Below, piece after piece: positions 53,345 to 62,010 of a stretch of 64,000 bases of DNA (the stretch's first letter is position 1; the number at the start of each line of letters is the position of its first letter). A model generated the notes under the pieces. The model searched no databases. It worked only from the letters and a program-made list of their open reading frames with translations, and was not told the DNA's origin. The DNA is from an uncultured Parasphingopyxis sp. GTDB taxonomy: Bacteria; Pseudomonadota; Alphaproteobacteria; Sphingomonadales; Sphingomonadaceae. Made by a program: the position numbers and the translations under genes. The stretch lies in NCBI RefSeq assembly GCF_937129435.1, contig NZ_CAKZNF010000004.1:62001-126000 (forward strand). Direction: 5' to 3'.

Positions 53345-53779
53345 ATGAGCAAGATGATTTTCGTGAACCTCCCCGTCTCCGACCTGGCGGCGTCCACCGT
53401 CTTCTACCAGTCGATCGGCGGCGAAAAGAACGACATGTTCAGCGACGAAACCGCCGCCTGCATCGTGCTCTCCGACACCATCCACGTCATGCTGCTGACG
53501 CACGACAAGTATAAGCAGTTCACGCCGAAGCCGATTGCGGACGCCCATGCGAGCAGCCAGGTGCTGCTCTGCCTGTCGGCCGAGGATCGCGGCGCGGTCG
53601 ACACGATGGTCGAGGCGGCGGCAGGCGCTGGCGGCAAGGCCGATCCGGGCGAGAAGCAGGATCTGGGCTTCATGTACGGCCGCAGCTTCGAAGATCCCGA
53701 CGGCCATCACTGGGAAGTCATGCATATGGATATGGAGGCCGCGAGCGAGGCAATGGCGGGTGAGCCGCAAGCGGCCTAA
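53345..53779 (+). CDS. VOC family (glyoxalase-like) protein
   Basis: A 144-residue vicinal-oxygen-chelate protein, MSKMIFVNLPVSDLAASTVF, with the metal-site side ending DPDGHHWEVMHMD. It resembles the extradiol/glyoxalase-like group of about 130-145 residues. Ligand and reaction are unknown. AAGGAA lies 9 bases before ATG 53345; the longer frame overlaps the promoter region. It is the first gene of the eight-gene plus-strand array. Confidence 0.88.
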   Translation: MSKMIFVNLPVSDLAASTVFYQSIGGEKNDMFSDETAACIVLSDTIHVMLLTHDKYKQFTPKPIADAHASSQVLLCLSAEDRGAVDTMVEAAAGAGGKADPGEKQDLGFMYGRSFEDPDGHHWEVMHMDMEAASEAMAGEPQAA

Positions 53780-53802
53780 CCCACAGCCGAGAGGACAAAG
53801 CG

Positions 53803-54540
53803 ATGCAGGTCAACGCCGATCACGCCCCCATCACGATCACCGCGTTCAAATGGGTGCCGCCTTTCGCACGCGGCCAGGTCCGCGATTTCCGGCTGCGCTG
53901 GATGATGAAGGAGGTCGGCTGGAGCTATGACGTCGAGCTGATCGACGGCGATACCCTGGCAACCGACGCCTACCGCGCCGAACATCCCTTCGGCCAGGTC
54001 CCCTTGCTGCGCGAAGAGGGCCGGCCGACCCTGTTCGAAACGGGCGGCATCGTGCTCGACATCGCCGAACGGACGGGCAAGCTGCTGCCGGAAGACGCAG
54101 GCGAACGCGCGATCGTCAAATGCTGGACCTATGCCGCTCTCAACTCGGTCGAGCCGTTCCTGATGGAAGTCTCCTTCGCCGACATTTTTATCGAGGATAA
54201 GGAGATCGCCGCAGGCTACCGCCCCTTTGCCGAAAAGATGGCACGGGACCGGCTCGATAAGCTCGCCAATGCGCTCGGGGATCGGGAATGGCTGGCCGGC
54301 GGCGACTTTACGATCGCCGACCTGATGATGGCCTCGGTCGTGAAGGTCGCCGACAGCGCCCGGCTGGTCGAGGAACATGACAACCTCGCCGCCTGGCGAG
54401 ACCGCTGCTTCGCGCGCCCCGCCTATCGGGAGGCGATCGCCGAGCAATGCGCGGATTTTGAGGGATACGGCCCGCAGGATATGGGGTGGTCGGACGACTT
54501 CGCCGCACAAATGGCTGAAAAAGAAGGAGAGAGAGCATGA
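53803..54540 (+). CDS. Glutathione S-transferase family protein
   Basis: A 245-residue GST-like protein. The N-terminal thioredoxin-like domain has FRLRWMMKEVGWSYDVELID, and HPFGQVPLLREEGRPTLFET is the cis-Pro and Glu-Thr glutathione-binding stretch. The C-terminal helical domain includes DREWLAGGDFTIADLMMASV. GAGAGGA lies before the ATG. Its stop overlaps the DUF1428 gene as ATGA. The electrophile substrate is unknown. Confidence 0.9.
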   Translation: MQVNADHAPITITAFKWVPPFARGQVRDFRLRWMMKEVGWSYDVELIDGDTLATDAYRAEHPFGQVPLLREEGRPTLFETGGIVLDIAERTGKLLPEDAGERAIVKCWTYAALNSVEPFLMEVSFADIFIEDKEIAAGYRPFAEKMARDRLDKLANALGDREWLAGGDFTIADLMMASVVKVADSARLVEEHDNLAAWRDRCFARPAYREAIAEQCADFEGYGPQDMGWSDDFAAQMAEKEGERA

Positions 54541-55265
54541 CGTTCATTCAGGGATTTCTCGTCCCTGTGCCCGAGGGTAACAGGGAAAAGTATCGCGAGA
54601 TGGCGAAGAGCGCCGTCCCGATGTTCGAAAAGCACGGCATGGTGCGGATGGTCGAATGCTGGGCCGACGACGTGCCCCATGGCGAAACCACCGACATGTA
54701 TCGCGCGACCAAGGCCGAGGATGGCGAGATCATCGTCTTCTCCTGGGTCGATTGGGGCACGAAGGAAGCGTGGCAGAAGGCGCATAAGGCCTTTTCCGAG
54801 GATGAGGAGATGGAAGCGCCCGCCGAAATGCCGTTCGACGGCATGCGGATGACCTTTGCCGAGTTCGACACGCTGGGCGAGGCCGGTCCGGGCGGCAACT
54901 CGGCCTATGTGCACGGCTATGTCGCGCCGGTTCCGAACGCGGGCAAGGACGCCTTTGCCGAGATGTGCGCGACAATGCGCGAGGTGGCGATCGACGCGGG
55001 CGCGCTGCGCGCCGTCGACAGCTTCGCGCCATCGATCGCCGACGGGAAAATCACCGATTTCAAGCAGGCGGTGAAGGCCGAACAAGGCGAAAGCGTGGCC
55101 TTCGGTTTCACCGAATGGGCGTCGAAAGCGGACTATGAAGCGGGCATGGCGAAGATGCGCGAGGACGACCGCATGCCGGCGCCCGGATCGGACATGCCGA
55201 TCGACGGGAAGCGGCTGATCTTCGGCGGCTTCGAAGTGTTGCTCGATACGGCACAGGAGGGCTGA
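54537..55265 (+). CDS. Tandem DUF1428 protein (two-domain fusion)
   Basis: A 242-residue protein made of two DUF1428 units, about residues 1-113 and 120-238. Both begin alike (TFIQGFLVPVPEGNREKYRE and AYVHGYVAPVPNAGKDAFAE) and contain similar ends (MPFDGMRMTFAEFDTL and MPIDGKRLIFGGFEVL). Family members are usually single units of about 115 residues with a dimeric alpha/beta-barrel fold. Here one chain may form the dimer. Function is unknown. It is coupled to the GST gene through ATGA. Confidence 0.87.
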   Translation: MTFIQGFLVPVPEGNREKYREMAKSAVPMFEKHGMVRMVECWADDVPHGETTDMYRATKAEDGEIIVFSWVDWGTKEAWQKAHKAFSEDEEMEAPAEMPFDGMRMTFAEFDTLGEAGPGGNSAYVHGYVAPVPNAGKDAFAEMCATMREVAIDAGALRAVDSFAPSIADGKITDFKQAVKAEQGESVAFGFTEWASKADYEAGMAKMREDDRMPAPGSDMPIDGKRLIFGGFEVLLDTAQEG

Positions 55266-55268
55266 CCA

Positions 55269-56057
55269 ATGACGAACAAGCATGGCGATTTTGTCTGGTA
55301 CGAACTGATGACCACCGATGCCGCTGCGGCGCAGGATTTCTATACCGGACTCATTGGCTGGAACTGGGCCGATAGCGGTCAGGACGGCGTCGACTATCGC
55401 GTCTTTTCCGCGGGCAGCGAGCAGATCGGCGGAATGCTGGCACTCAACGAGGAAATGACGGCCGGCGGCGCGCGCCCCGCATGGCTCGGCTATGTCCAGA
55501 CCGACGACCTGTCCGGCGCGCTCTCAAAGTGGAAAGCGGCCGGCGGCAGCGTGATGATCGAGGGGCAGGAAGTGCCCGGCGTCGGCCCCTTCGCGATGGT
55601 AACCGATCCGCAGGGCGTGCCGCTCTACCTGATCGACGACCAATCGGGCGAGGAAAGCACCGCCTTCTCCGCCTACGAGCCCAAGGTCGGCCATTGCGCC
55701 TGGAACGAACTCGTCACCGCCGATCCCGGCGCCGCCAAGAGCTTCTACGGCGATATTTACGGCTGGGTCGTCGGCGAAAGCATGGATATGGGTCCGATGG
55801 GCCAATATGAGATGCTCAAAAATGGCGAAGCCCGCGATTTCATGTTCGGCGCGGTGATGAAAAAGCCCGACGAGATGCCGGTGTCGGCCTGGGCCTATTA
55901 TTTCCGCGTCCCCGATATCGACGCGGCACAGGCTTATATCGAAGAAAAGGGCGGGCAGATCATGAACGGCCCGATGGAAATCCCCGGCGGCGATTTCGTC
56001 ATCCAGGGCAGCGATCCGCAGGGCGCGTTTTTCTCGATCATCGGAGCACGCAAATGA
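55269..56057 (+). CDS. Two-domain VOC family protein
   Basis: A 262-residue protein with two VOC units: residues about 1-118 (GDFVWYELMTTDAAAAQDFY) and about 130-260 (GHCAWNELVTADPGAAKSFY). The second ends with FVIQGSDPQGAFFSIIGARK. This CFP30B-like arrangement is common in actinobacteria and sphingomonads. Substrate unknown. GGAGG lies 9 bases before the ATG, and the stop overlaps the next VOC gene as ATGA. Confidence 0.9.
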   Translation: MTNKHGDFVWYELMTTDAAAAQDFYTGLIGWNWADSGQDGVDYRVFSAGSEQIGGMLALNEEMTAGGARPAWLGYVQTDDLSGALSKWKAAGGSVMIEGQEVPGVGPFAMVTDPQGVPLYLIDDQSGEESTAFSAYEPKVGHCAWNELVTADPGAAKSFYGDIYGWVVGESMDMGPMGQYEMLKNGEARDFMFGAVMKKPDEMPVSAWAYYFRVPDIDAAQAYIEEKGGQIMNGPMEIPGGDFVIQGSDPQGAFFSIIGARK

Positions 56058-56548
56058 CGAAACTCACCACCGTTCTGTGGAGCAACCACACCGCGGAGGA
56101 ACAGGCGGAATTCTATACCTCGCTCGTTCCCGGCAGCCGCATCCTCAGCGTCCAGCGGACGCCGGCCGACACGCCGTCGCAGAAGAAGGGCGACGTCATC
56201 GTCGTCGATTTCGAGCTCGGCGGCCAGAATTTCAGCCTGCTCAATGGCGGTCCGATGTTTACGCACAGCGAAGCGGTCAGCATCATGATCTCGACCAAGG
56301 ATCAGGTGGAGACCGACCGGTTATGGAACGCGATCGTCGACAATGGCGGCGAGGAGAGCGCCTGCGGCTGGTGCAAGGACAAATGGGGTGTCAGCTGGCA
56401 GATCACCCCCGATCGGATGATGGCACTGATCTGGGACAATGACGATCCCGCCTCGGCTCAGCGCGCGATGGAGGCGATGATGACGATGCGGAAGATCGAG
56501 ATCGCCGTGATCGAGGCGGCGGCGAAGGGAGAGACCGCGGACGCGTAA
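56054..56548 (+). CDS. VOC family protein (PhnB/3-demethylubiquinone methyltransferase-like)
   Basis: A 164-residue VOC protein of the PhnB-like type: TVLWSNHTAEEQAEFYTSLV, then FSLLNGGPMFTHSEAVSIMI and ACGWCKDKWGVSWQITPDRM. Annotation of this family as 3-demethylubiquinone methyltransferase is historical; no SAM motif is present. It is translationally coupled to the preceding gene by ATGA. Repeat B follows its stop at 56555-56661. Confidence 0.9.
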   Translation: MTKLTTVLWSNHTAEEQAEFYTSLVPGSRILSVQRTPADTPSQKKGDVIVVDFELGGQNFSLLNGGPMFTHSEAVSIMISTKDQVETDRLWNAIVDNGGEESACGWCKDKWGVSWQITPDRMMALIWDNDDPASAQRAMEAMMTMRKIEIAVIEAAAKGETADA

Positions 56549-56554
56549 CGCATT

Positions 56555-56661
56555 CTCCCCTCCCGCTTGCGGGAGGGGCCGGGGGTGGGTCCGTTCCCAC
56601 CAACGATGCGGAACAGGCAACGGACTCGCCCACCCCTAGCCCCTCCCGCAAGCGGGAGGGG
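56555..56661. repeat. Palindromic repeat B, intergenic copy
   Basis: TCCCCTCCCGCTTGCGGGAG and CTCCCGCAAGCGGGAGGGG flank CCGGGGGTGGGTCC and CGCCCACCCC. This is the same family as the copies read through in glyS and ileS. Here it separates two genes of the VOC/GST array and ends 18 bases before the next start codon, where it could influence transcript stability. Confidence 0.9.
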
Positions 56662-56679
56662 AACCGATTGGAGGAACCC

Positions 56680-57354
56680 ATGCCACGCAAGATTACCGGT
56701 GCCGCCTTCGTTTCGATGGACGGCGTGATACAGGCCCCCGGCGGGCCCGACGAGGACCCGACCGGCGGCTTTGACGAAGGCGGCTGGGTCTTCAAGATCT
56801 GGGACGACGGCGTCGGCGAAACGCTCGGATCGCTGTTCAGCGGCGAATACGACCTGCTGCTCGGGCGGCGGACCTACGATATCTTCGCCGCCTATTGGCC
56901 CTATGCCGACGGGGAAAACGCGGAGATGGGCGAGGCGTTCGACCGCGCCAACAAATATGTGCTGACGCGCGGCGATCAGCCGCTGCCATGGCGGAACAGC
57001 CATCGGCTGCGCAGCATCGACGATGTCGCGGCGCTCAAGCAGGCGGATGGCGCCGACATGATCATCCAGGGATCGAGCACCATCTATCCGGGGCTGCTCG
57101 CCGCCGGGTTGATCGATACGCTGATCACGATGACCTATCCGGTCACGCTGGGGCGCGGGAAGCGGCTGTTCGGCGAAGGCACGCCGGTCGATCTGTTCGA
57201 GATGACCGGGCATAGCGTCACCGACAAAGGGACCATGATCGCCACCTACAAGCCGGGCGGTGCATTGCCGCCCTACCCCGATGAAGCGCCGATCCCGATC
57301 ACCAGCGACCGCGAACTCGAACGGCGGCGGCGGATCGAAGCGGGCACATGGTGA
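56680..57354 (+). CDS. Dihydrofolate reductase-like (RibD C-terminal domain) protein
   Basis: A 224-residue protein of the RibD C-terminal/DHFR-like family: KITGAAFVSMDGVIQAPGGP, LLLGRRTYDIFAAYWPY, MIIQGSSTIYPGLLAAGLID and VTLGRGKRLFGEG. Such proteins bind NADPH, but their reductase substrates are mostly unknown. GGAGGA precedes ATG 56680 by 5 bases; an in-frame ATG at 56668 is rejected. Its stop lies inside the start of the following GST gene (7-base overlap). Confidence 0.9.
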   Translation: MPRKITGAAFVSMDGVIQAPGGPDEDPTGGFDEGGWVFKIWDDGVGETLGSLFSGEYDLLLGRRTYDIFAAYWPYADGENAEMGEAFDRANKYVLTRGDQPLPWRNSHRLRSIDDVAALKQADGADMIIQGSSTIYPGLLAAGLIDTLITMTYPVTLGRGKRLFGEGTPVDLFEMTGHSVTDKGTMIATYKPGGALPPYPDEAPIPITSDRELERRRRIEAGTW

Positions 57355-58004
57355 TGCAGCTCTACGGGCACCCCTTCTCCTCCTACACATGGAAGGGTCT
57401 GATCCCCTTCTACGCCTGCGACATTCCGGTTGAATTCGTCGAGCTGAACCCGATGGAGGGCGGCGAGAATTACGCGTTCGTCCGGAAGGCCCATCCGGCG
57501 AGCAAATTCCCCGTGCTGCGCGACGGCGACACGGTGATCATCGAATCGAGCGCGATCATCGAATATCTCGTCGCGACGCGTGATGAGGCACGCAGCCTCA
57601 TCCCTGCCGATCCGCGCGAAGCGGTGACCGTACGAATGCTCGACCGGGTGTTCGACAATTACGTGATGGGAACGGCGCAGCTCTCGGTGAACGCGCATAT
57701 CGCCGATGCGGAGAATCCCGACCCGGCGGCATTGGAGGCGGCGAAGACGGGGCTGCTGCGCTCCTATCGCTGGCTCGAAGCCTGGTTGGGCGAAAACGCC
57801 TTCCCCGCCCATGTATCGCTTGCCAGCTGCGCCGCGGCGCCGGCGCTGTTCTATGCCGACTGGGTCGAGCGAATCCCCGATGATTGCCCTCGTGTCGCGG
57901 AATTGCGCGCCGAACTGCTGGCGCTGCCGGCGGTCAGCCGCTGCGTCGACGATGCCCGCCCCTATCGCGATTATTTCCCGCTCGGCGCCCCCGACAGGGA
58001 TTGA
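57348..58004 (+). CDS. Glutathione S-transferase family protein
   Basis: A 218-residue GST. MVMQLYGHPFSSYTWKGLIP gives the N-terminal Ser region; SKFPVLRDGDTVIIESSAII carries the cis-Pro and Glu-Ser glutathione-binding residues. The C-terminal helical domain is present (LPAVSRCVDDARPYRDYFPL). It overlaps the end of the preceding gene, so translation is coupled. Specific electrophile unknown. Confidence 0.9.
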   Translation: MVMQLYGHPFSSYTWKGLIPFYACDIPVEFVELNPMEGGENYAFVRKAHPASKFPVLRDGDTVIIESSAIIEYLVATRDEARSLIPADPREAVTVRMLDRVFDNYVMGTAQLSVNAHIADAENPDPAALEAAKTGLLRSYRWLEAWLGENAFPAHVSLASCAAAPALFYADWVERIPDDCPRVAELRAELLALPAVSRCVDDARPYRDYFPLGAPDRD

Positions 58005-58021
58005 GGGTATCGCGGGATGGA

Positions 58022-58049
58022 TTGACTCGCTCGATGATGTTCTTATTCT
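58022..58049 (+). promoter_or_regulatory. Putative promoter of the last GST gene
   Basis: TTGACT at 58022-58027 and TATTCT at 58044-58049 are spaced by 16 bases, in the 77-base gap before the GST gene at 58082. Start of transcription would be about 58056. This would give the last gene of the array its own expression. Confidence 0.4.
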
Positions 58050-58081
58050 GTTCCATCAATTCGATTCGAGGGGGATGACCG

Positions 58082-58714
58082 ATGGCGGACCTGACATTCT
58101 ACACCAATCCGATGTCGCGCGGGCAGATCGCGCGCTGGGCGTTGCACGAAGCCGGCGCCGATTACGAGCAGGTGATCCTCGATTACGGCACGACCATGAA
58201 GGGCGAGGACTATCTGGCGATCAATCCGATGGGCAAGGTGCCGGCGATCGTGCGGGGCGACGATGTGGTGACCGAATGCGCGGCGATCTGCGCCTATCTC
58301 GCCGATGCCTTTCCCGATGCCGGGCTGGCGCCGCACGACGACGAGCGCGCCGACTATTATCGCTGGCTGTTCTTCGCCGCCGGGCCGGTCGAGGCAGCGA
58401 TCACGAACAAGTCGCTCGGCTTCGCGATCGATCCCGACAAGGAAATGACCGCCGGCTACGGCAATTACGACCGGACGGTTCAGGTGCTGAGCGATCACTT
58501 CGCCGATCGCGATTTCGTCTGCGGCGACCGGTTTACGATGGCCGATGTCTATGTCGGCAGCCACGCGGCCTGGGGCATGGAATTCGGCTCGATCACCGAG
58601 ACCGAAAACCTGAAGGCCTATGCCGCCCGAATCGCCGAGCGCGAGGCCTATCAGCGCGCCAAGGCCATCGACGGCAAGCTGATCGCCGAGGCCGAAGCGG
58701 CGAAGGCGAGATAG
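58082..58714 (+). CDS. Glutathione S-transferase family protein
   Basis: A 210-residue GST. MADLTFYTNPMSRGQIARWA leads the thioredoxin-like domain. AINPMGKVPAIVRGDDVVTE has the cis-Pro followed by the Glu of the glutathione site. DFVCGDRFTMADVYVGSHAA is the conserved N-capping region of the C-terminal domain. It is the third GST of the array and may have its own promoter at 58022-58049. Confidence 0.92.
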   Translation: MADLTFYTNPMSRGQIARWALHEAGADYEQVILDYGTTMKGEDYLAINPMGKVPAIVRGDDVVTECAAICAYLADAFPDAGLAPHDDERADYYRWLFFAAGPVEAAITNKSLGFAIDPDKEMTAGYGNYDRTVQVLSDHFADRDFVCGDRFTMADVYVGSHAAWGMEFGSITETENLKAYAARIAEREAYQRAKAIDGKLIAEAEAAKAR

Positions 58715-58721
58715 CCGTCTT

Positions 58722-59129
58722 CTACCCCCGCCAGTCCGGCGGAAAGGCGTCGTGTTTCGACAGATCGTTCATTGCCTCGACCCAGGGCAACCGGTCCGCC
58801 CAGAAGATGTGTTCGGTCCGCTCTGGCGTCAGCGCATCGAACAGGCCGCCCTTCAGCCGGTAATGGTCGGGACGGACATCGCGGCGGCTCCACAGCGGTG
58901 AACCGCAACGGCCGCAAAAGCCGCGATATTTCCCCGGGCTGCTTTCATATTCGGTGACATGGTTGCGCGCGATCCAGTCGATCCGGTCGCCATCGACCGG
59001 CACGGCGATATTGAAGGCGCTTCCATTGGCGCGGCGGCACTGGCTGCAATGGCAGATCCAGGCGGCCTTGATGGGGCCTGACACGGTAAAGCGCGTCGCC
59101 CCGCACTGGCATTGGCCTCGATAGATCAT
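58722..59129 (-). CDS. GFA family (glutathione-dependent formaldehyde-activating-like) protein
   Basis: A 135-residue CENP-V/GFA-fold protein with the zinc-binding cysteines GQCQCGATRF, WICHCSQCRRANG and GFCGRCGSPLW. True Gfa accelerates S-hydroxymethylglutathione formation, but most homologues have unknown function. It converges with the last GST gene (7 bases apart). It lies downstream of the Bax-inhibitor gene but is separated from it by a strong terminator. Confidence 0.93.
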   Translation of the reverse strand: MIYRGQCQCGATRFTVSGPIKAAWICHCSQCRRANGSAFNIAVPVDGDRIDWIARNHVTEYESSPGKYRGFCGRCGSPLWSRRDVRPDHYRLKGGLFDALTPERTEHIFWADRLPWVEAMNDLSKHDAFPPDWRG

Positions 59130-59155
59130 CGGCGCCCTTCCCCCATAAGGAAACG

Positions 59156-59193
59156 AAAAAGGCCCGGCGAGTCTCCCCGCCGGGCCTTTTTTT
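59156..59193 (-). terminator. Intrinsic terminator of the Bax inhibitor-1 gene
   Basis: GGCCCGGCG (59161-59169) pairs with CGCCGGGCC (59178-59186) across an 8-base loop. The stem is flanked by A5 on the left and T7 on the right, so it can work in both directions. It ends the minus-strand gene at 59211-59963 before the GFA gene. Confidence 0.9.
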
Positions 59194-59210
59194 GGTCGTC
59201 CGGCTTCGGA

Positions 59211-59963
59211 CTATTCCTGACTGCCCATGAAGTTGAGCAGGAACATGAACATGTTGATGAAGTCGAGATAGAGGTTCAGCGCGCCCATGATGACCGTCTT
59301 GCCCATCATGTCGGTGCCCGCGACATAGGCGTACATCGACTTGATCTTCTGCGTGTCATAGGCGGTGAGGCCGGCGAAGATCAGGACGCCGATGATGCTG
59401 ATCACGAAGGCCATCGCTTCCGATTGCAGGAACAGGTTGATGACCATCGCGATGATCAGGCCGACAAGGCCCATCAGCAGGAAGGTGCCCATGCCCGAAA
59501 GATCGCGCTTGGTCGTGTAACCCCAGAGGCTGAGGCTGACGAAAGCGGCCGATGTCGCGAAGAAGGTCGTCGCGATCGACTCCCCGGTAAAGCGCAGGAA
59601 GATCGTCGACATGGACAGGCCCATGACGACGGCGAAGGCCCAGAAACAGGCCTGAAGCGCGCCCGTCGACATCCGGTTGAGGCCGAAGCTCATCACCAGC
59701 ACGAACGCCAGCGGCGCGAGCATGATCACCCAGGACAGCAGGCCGCCCGACATGATGATCGTCGCAGCCGGCGATTCGATGCCGCCGCGCGAAAACAGCA
59801 GCGCGACGATGCCGGTGAGCAGCACGCCGGACGCCATGTAGTTGTAAACCTTGAGCATATAGGAACGCAGGCCGGCGTCGCGCTCCACGGTCCGGGCGCC
59901 CCGGTCGAGGGTCCCCGGCTGTTGGCCCTGTAGGCCGGCATTGGGGTCGGTCCAGTTGGCCAT
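59211..59963 (-). CDS. Bax inhibitor-1/YccA family membrane protein
   Basis: A 250-residue inner-membrane protein with seven hydrophobic segments. LRSYMLKVYNYMASGVLLTG, then LAPLAFVLVMSFGLNRMSTG and GLTAYDTQKIKSMYAYVAG are diagnostic of the BI-1 family; YDTQ contains the pH-sensing Asp region. ATG 59963 is chosen, with AAGGAG 10 bases upstream; the TTG at 59972 is too close. Relatives are proton- or calcium-permeable channels or stress-related proteins. Confidence 0.94.
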   Translation of the reverse strand: MANWTDPNAGLQGQQPGTLDRGARTVERDAGLRSYMLKVYNYMASGVLLTGIVALLFSRGGIESPAATIIMSGGLLSWVIMLAPLAFVLVMSFGLNRMSTGALQACFWAFAVVMGLSMSTIFLRFTGESIATTFFATSAAFVSLSLWGYTTKRDLSGMGTFLLMGLVGLIIAMVINLFLQSEAMAFVISIIGVLIFAGLTAYDTQKIKSMYAYVAGTDMMGKTVIMGALNLYLDFINMFMFLLNFMGSQE

Positions 59964-60089
59964 TTCAATCAATCTCCTTTGCGACGGGGCGAATTGCCCG
60001 CCTGTCCCGACAATATCGGTGATTGCCGGTTAATTTTCAAGCATATTGGGTTTCGTTCGAGGGGGCGGATTGGTTAAGTATTTTTAGCC

Positions 60090-60635
60090 ATGCACCGCCT
60101 GTTCGCCGCCATTCGCCCGCCCGATTCCATCCGCGACCGGCTGCTCGACATCATGGACGGCGTCAAACGGGCGCGATGGCAGGACGACGACCAGCTCCAT
60201 CTGACATTGCGTTTCATCGGCGAGGTGGAACGGGAGGTAGCCCGCGATATCGCCGCCGCGCTGGGGCGGGTGCGGCAGGAACCGTTCGAAATCGCGCTCG
60301 AAGGCGTCGGTACGTTCGACAGCGGCGGCCGGCGCGGCAGCCTGTGGATCGGGGTCCGGCCGCATGACAAGCTGAAGGCATTGCACAAGCGCGTCGACGG
60401 GGCGCTACGGACCGTTGGCGTAGCGCCTGATCGCCGCGCCTTCCTGCCGCATATTACCATCGCGCGGCTGAACCGGCGCAGCGGTGAGATCGGGGCGTTT
60501 CTCGCGACGCATGGCGGCATCGCCAGCGATCCTTTTCGCGTCGAGGACTTCTGCCTCTACGAGAGTTTTCTCGGCGGCGAAGGTGCGAGCTACGAGATCG
60601 TCGAACGCTATCGGCTGGAGCCCGAACGCGGCTAG
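60090..60635 (+). CDS. thpR: RNA 2',3'-cyclic phosphodiesterase
   Basis: A 181-residue 2H phosphoesterase. The two HxTx motifs are visible in DQLHLTLRFIGEVE and FLPHITIARLNRR, with MHRLFAAIRPPDSIRDRL at the start. It opens 2',3'-cyclic phosphates on RNA ends. Its stop shares CTAG (60632-60635) with that of the convergent fructosamine kinase gene. It diverges from the Bax inhibitor gene, and the 126-base gap holds no other gene. Confidence 0.95.
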   Translation: MHRLFAAIRPPDSIRDRLLDIMDGVKRARWQDDDQLHLTLRFIGEVEREVARDIAAALGRVRQEPFEIALEGVGTFDSGGRRGSLWIGVRPHDKLKALHKRVDGALRTVGVAPDRRAFLPHITIARLNRRSGEIGAFLATHGGIASDPFRVEDFCLYESFLGGEGASYEIVERYRLEPERG

Positions 60636-61432
60636 ACCCGCAATTGCGTCAGCAGCCGATCAACCATCCCGGCATAGCCGCTGCCGAACAGCCGCAGATG
60701 CACAAGCGCGGGAAAGAGCTTATAGGCCGCCCGGCGTTGCTCCCAGCCGGGTTCGAGAGCGCCATAGGTTTGGTAGAACTCCTCACCCGGCGTCCCGAAA
60801 AGATGGAGCATGGCGAGATCGACCTCGGCGTGGCCATAATAGCAGGCCGGGTCGATCAGCGCCGCGAGCCGGCCGTTGCGCCAAAGGATGTTCCCGGACC
60901 ACAGATCGCCGTGAAGCAGCGAAACGGCGGGCGCGGCTGGCAGGATGTCGTCGAACACGGGGCCCAGCGCCTCGATGCGCCGCAGCCAGTCGCCACCCAG
61001 CGGCCGCGCGGTCTCGACGAGACGCTGCCGCCACCAGAATTGCCGCCAGTCGTCCGTCCGCGCATTGGCCAGCACGACATCGCCAAACCGATAGTCCCTG
61101 TCCCAACCATAAGCTTCACCGCGCAGACCGTGCATGCGCGCGAGCTTTGCGCCGAGATCGGGCCAGCCGGGGGCACCGTCATTTTCGACATGGCTCAACA
61201 GCAGAACCCCCTGCTCCGCCGCGATCACGCGCGGCACGGGCATTCCCGCCTCGCCCATCGCCCGTAACATCGCGGCCTCGGCTCTCACATCGGGGCCGGC
61301 CTTCGCGACGCATTGCCCGCCATCCACCGTTGCGAGGACAATCACCTCGTTCAGATCGCCGCCCGCCAGGCGCCGTGCCATCGCCGGGTCTGCCCCGGCC
61401 AGCGCCGCAGCGCGATCCGCGAAATCGCTCAC
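60632..61432 (-). CDS. Fructosamine kinase family protein
   Basis: A 266-residue APH-fold kinase. The nucleotide-binding start is GDLNEVIVLATVDGGQCVAK, the catalytic loop SLLHGDLWSGNILWRNGRLA and the metal site LIDPACYYGHAEVDLAMLHL, all typical of fructosamine-3-kinases that repair glycated amines. The start is GTG 61432, overlapping the stop of the phosphatase gene as GTGA. Pairing of these two genes is frequent in bacteria, suggesting protein-deglycation linked dephosphorylation. Confidence 0.93.
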   Translation of the reverse strand: MSDFADRAAALAGADPAMARRLAGGDLNEVIVLATVDGGQCVAKAGPDVRAEAAMLRAMGEAGMPVPRVIAAEQGVLLLSHVENDGAPGWPDLGAKLARMHGLRGEAYGWDRDYRFGDVVLANARTDDWRQFWWRQRLVETARPLGGDWLRRIEALGPVFDDILPAAPAVSLLHGDLWSGNILWRNGRLAALIDPACYYGHAEVDLAMLHLFGTPGEEFYQTYGALEPGWEQRRAAYKLFPALVHLRLFGSGYAGMVDRLLTQLRV

Positions 61433-61893
61433 CCGGCCTCGATCCGGTCGGCCAGGGCCCTCGCCCCCGTCGTCACATCGGTCCAGGCTACGGCAAACCC
61501 ATCCTCCTGCCCGTAATAGGGATCGGCGACATCCTCGCCGGACCGCCCCTCGACATGGTCGAGAAAGAGCATCACCTCCGCCCTTGCACCGTCGGGCCGC
61601 ATCGCCTGCAGATCGGCAAGGACCGCCCCGTCGAGCGCGACGATCCAGTCATGCTTCTCGAAGTCGCGCGGATGAACCTGTCGCGCGCGCTGTGCGCCGA
61701 TATCGACGTCGTTCGCTTGCGCCACCGCCACCGCGCGGGGATCGGGCGGTTCGCCGACATGCCAGTTTCCCGTCCCCGCCGAATCGATTTCGACATCCAG
61801 CCCCCGCCGTTCGGCCTCTGTGCGAAAGGCGCCTTCGGCCAGCGGAGAACGGCAGATATTGCCCAGGCAGACGAACAGGATCGATTGCGGCAT
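61429..61893 (-). CDS. Low-molecular-weight protein-tyrosine phosphatase
   Basis: A 154-residue phosphatase. The P-loop CX5R is ILFVCLGNICRSPLAEGAF at residues about 5-23. The catalytic Asp is in VADPYYGQEDGF. Length and motifs are typical of bacterial Wzb/YfkJ-type enzymes. It is translationally coupled to the fructosamine kinase downstream. Its substrate may be a phosphotyrosine protein or a phosphorylated sugar amine. Confidence 0.95.
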   Translation of the reverse strand: MPQSILFVCLGNICRSPLAEGAFRTEAERRGLDVEIDSAGTGNWHVGEPPDPRAVAVAQANDVDIGAQRARQVHPRDFEKHDWIVALDGAVLADLQAMRPDGARAEVMLFLDHVEGRSGEDVADPYYGQEDGFAVAWTDVTTGARALADRIEAG

Positions 61894-62010
61894 GAGGGAC
61901 TTTCTCGTTGATCGGCGAGGGAAAAGTGCAGAAGTCTTTTGCCAAAGCGCGAAGCGCTGTTACACCCCTCCCCTGCAAAAGCAGAAAAAACGTGCCCGGG
62001 GAGTTGAGTG

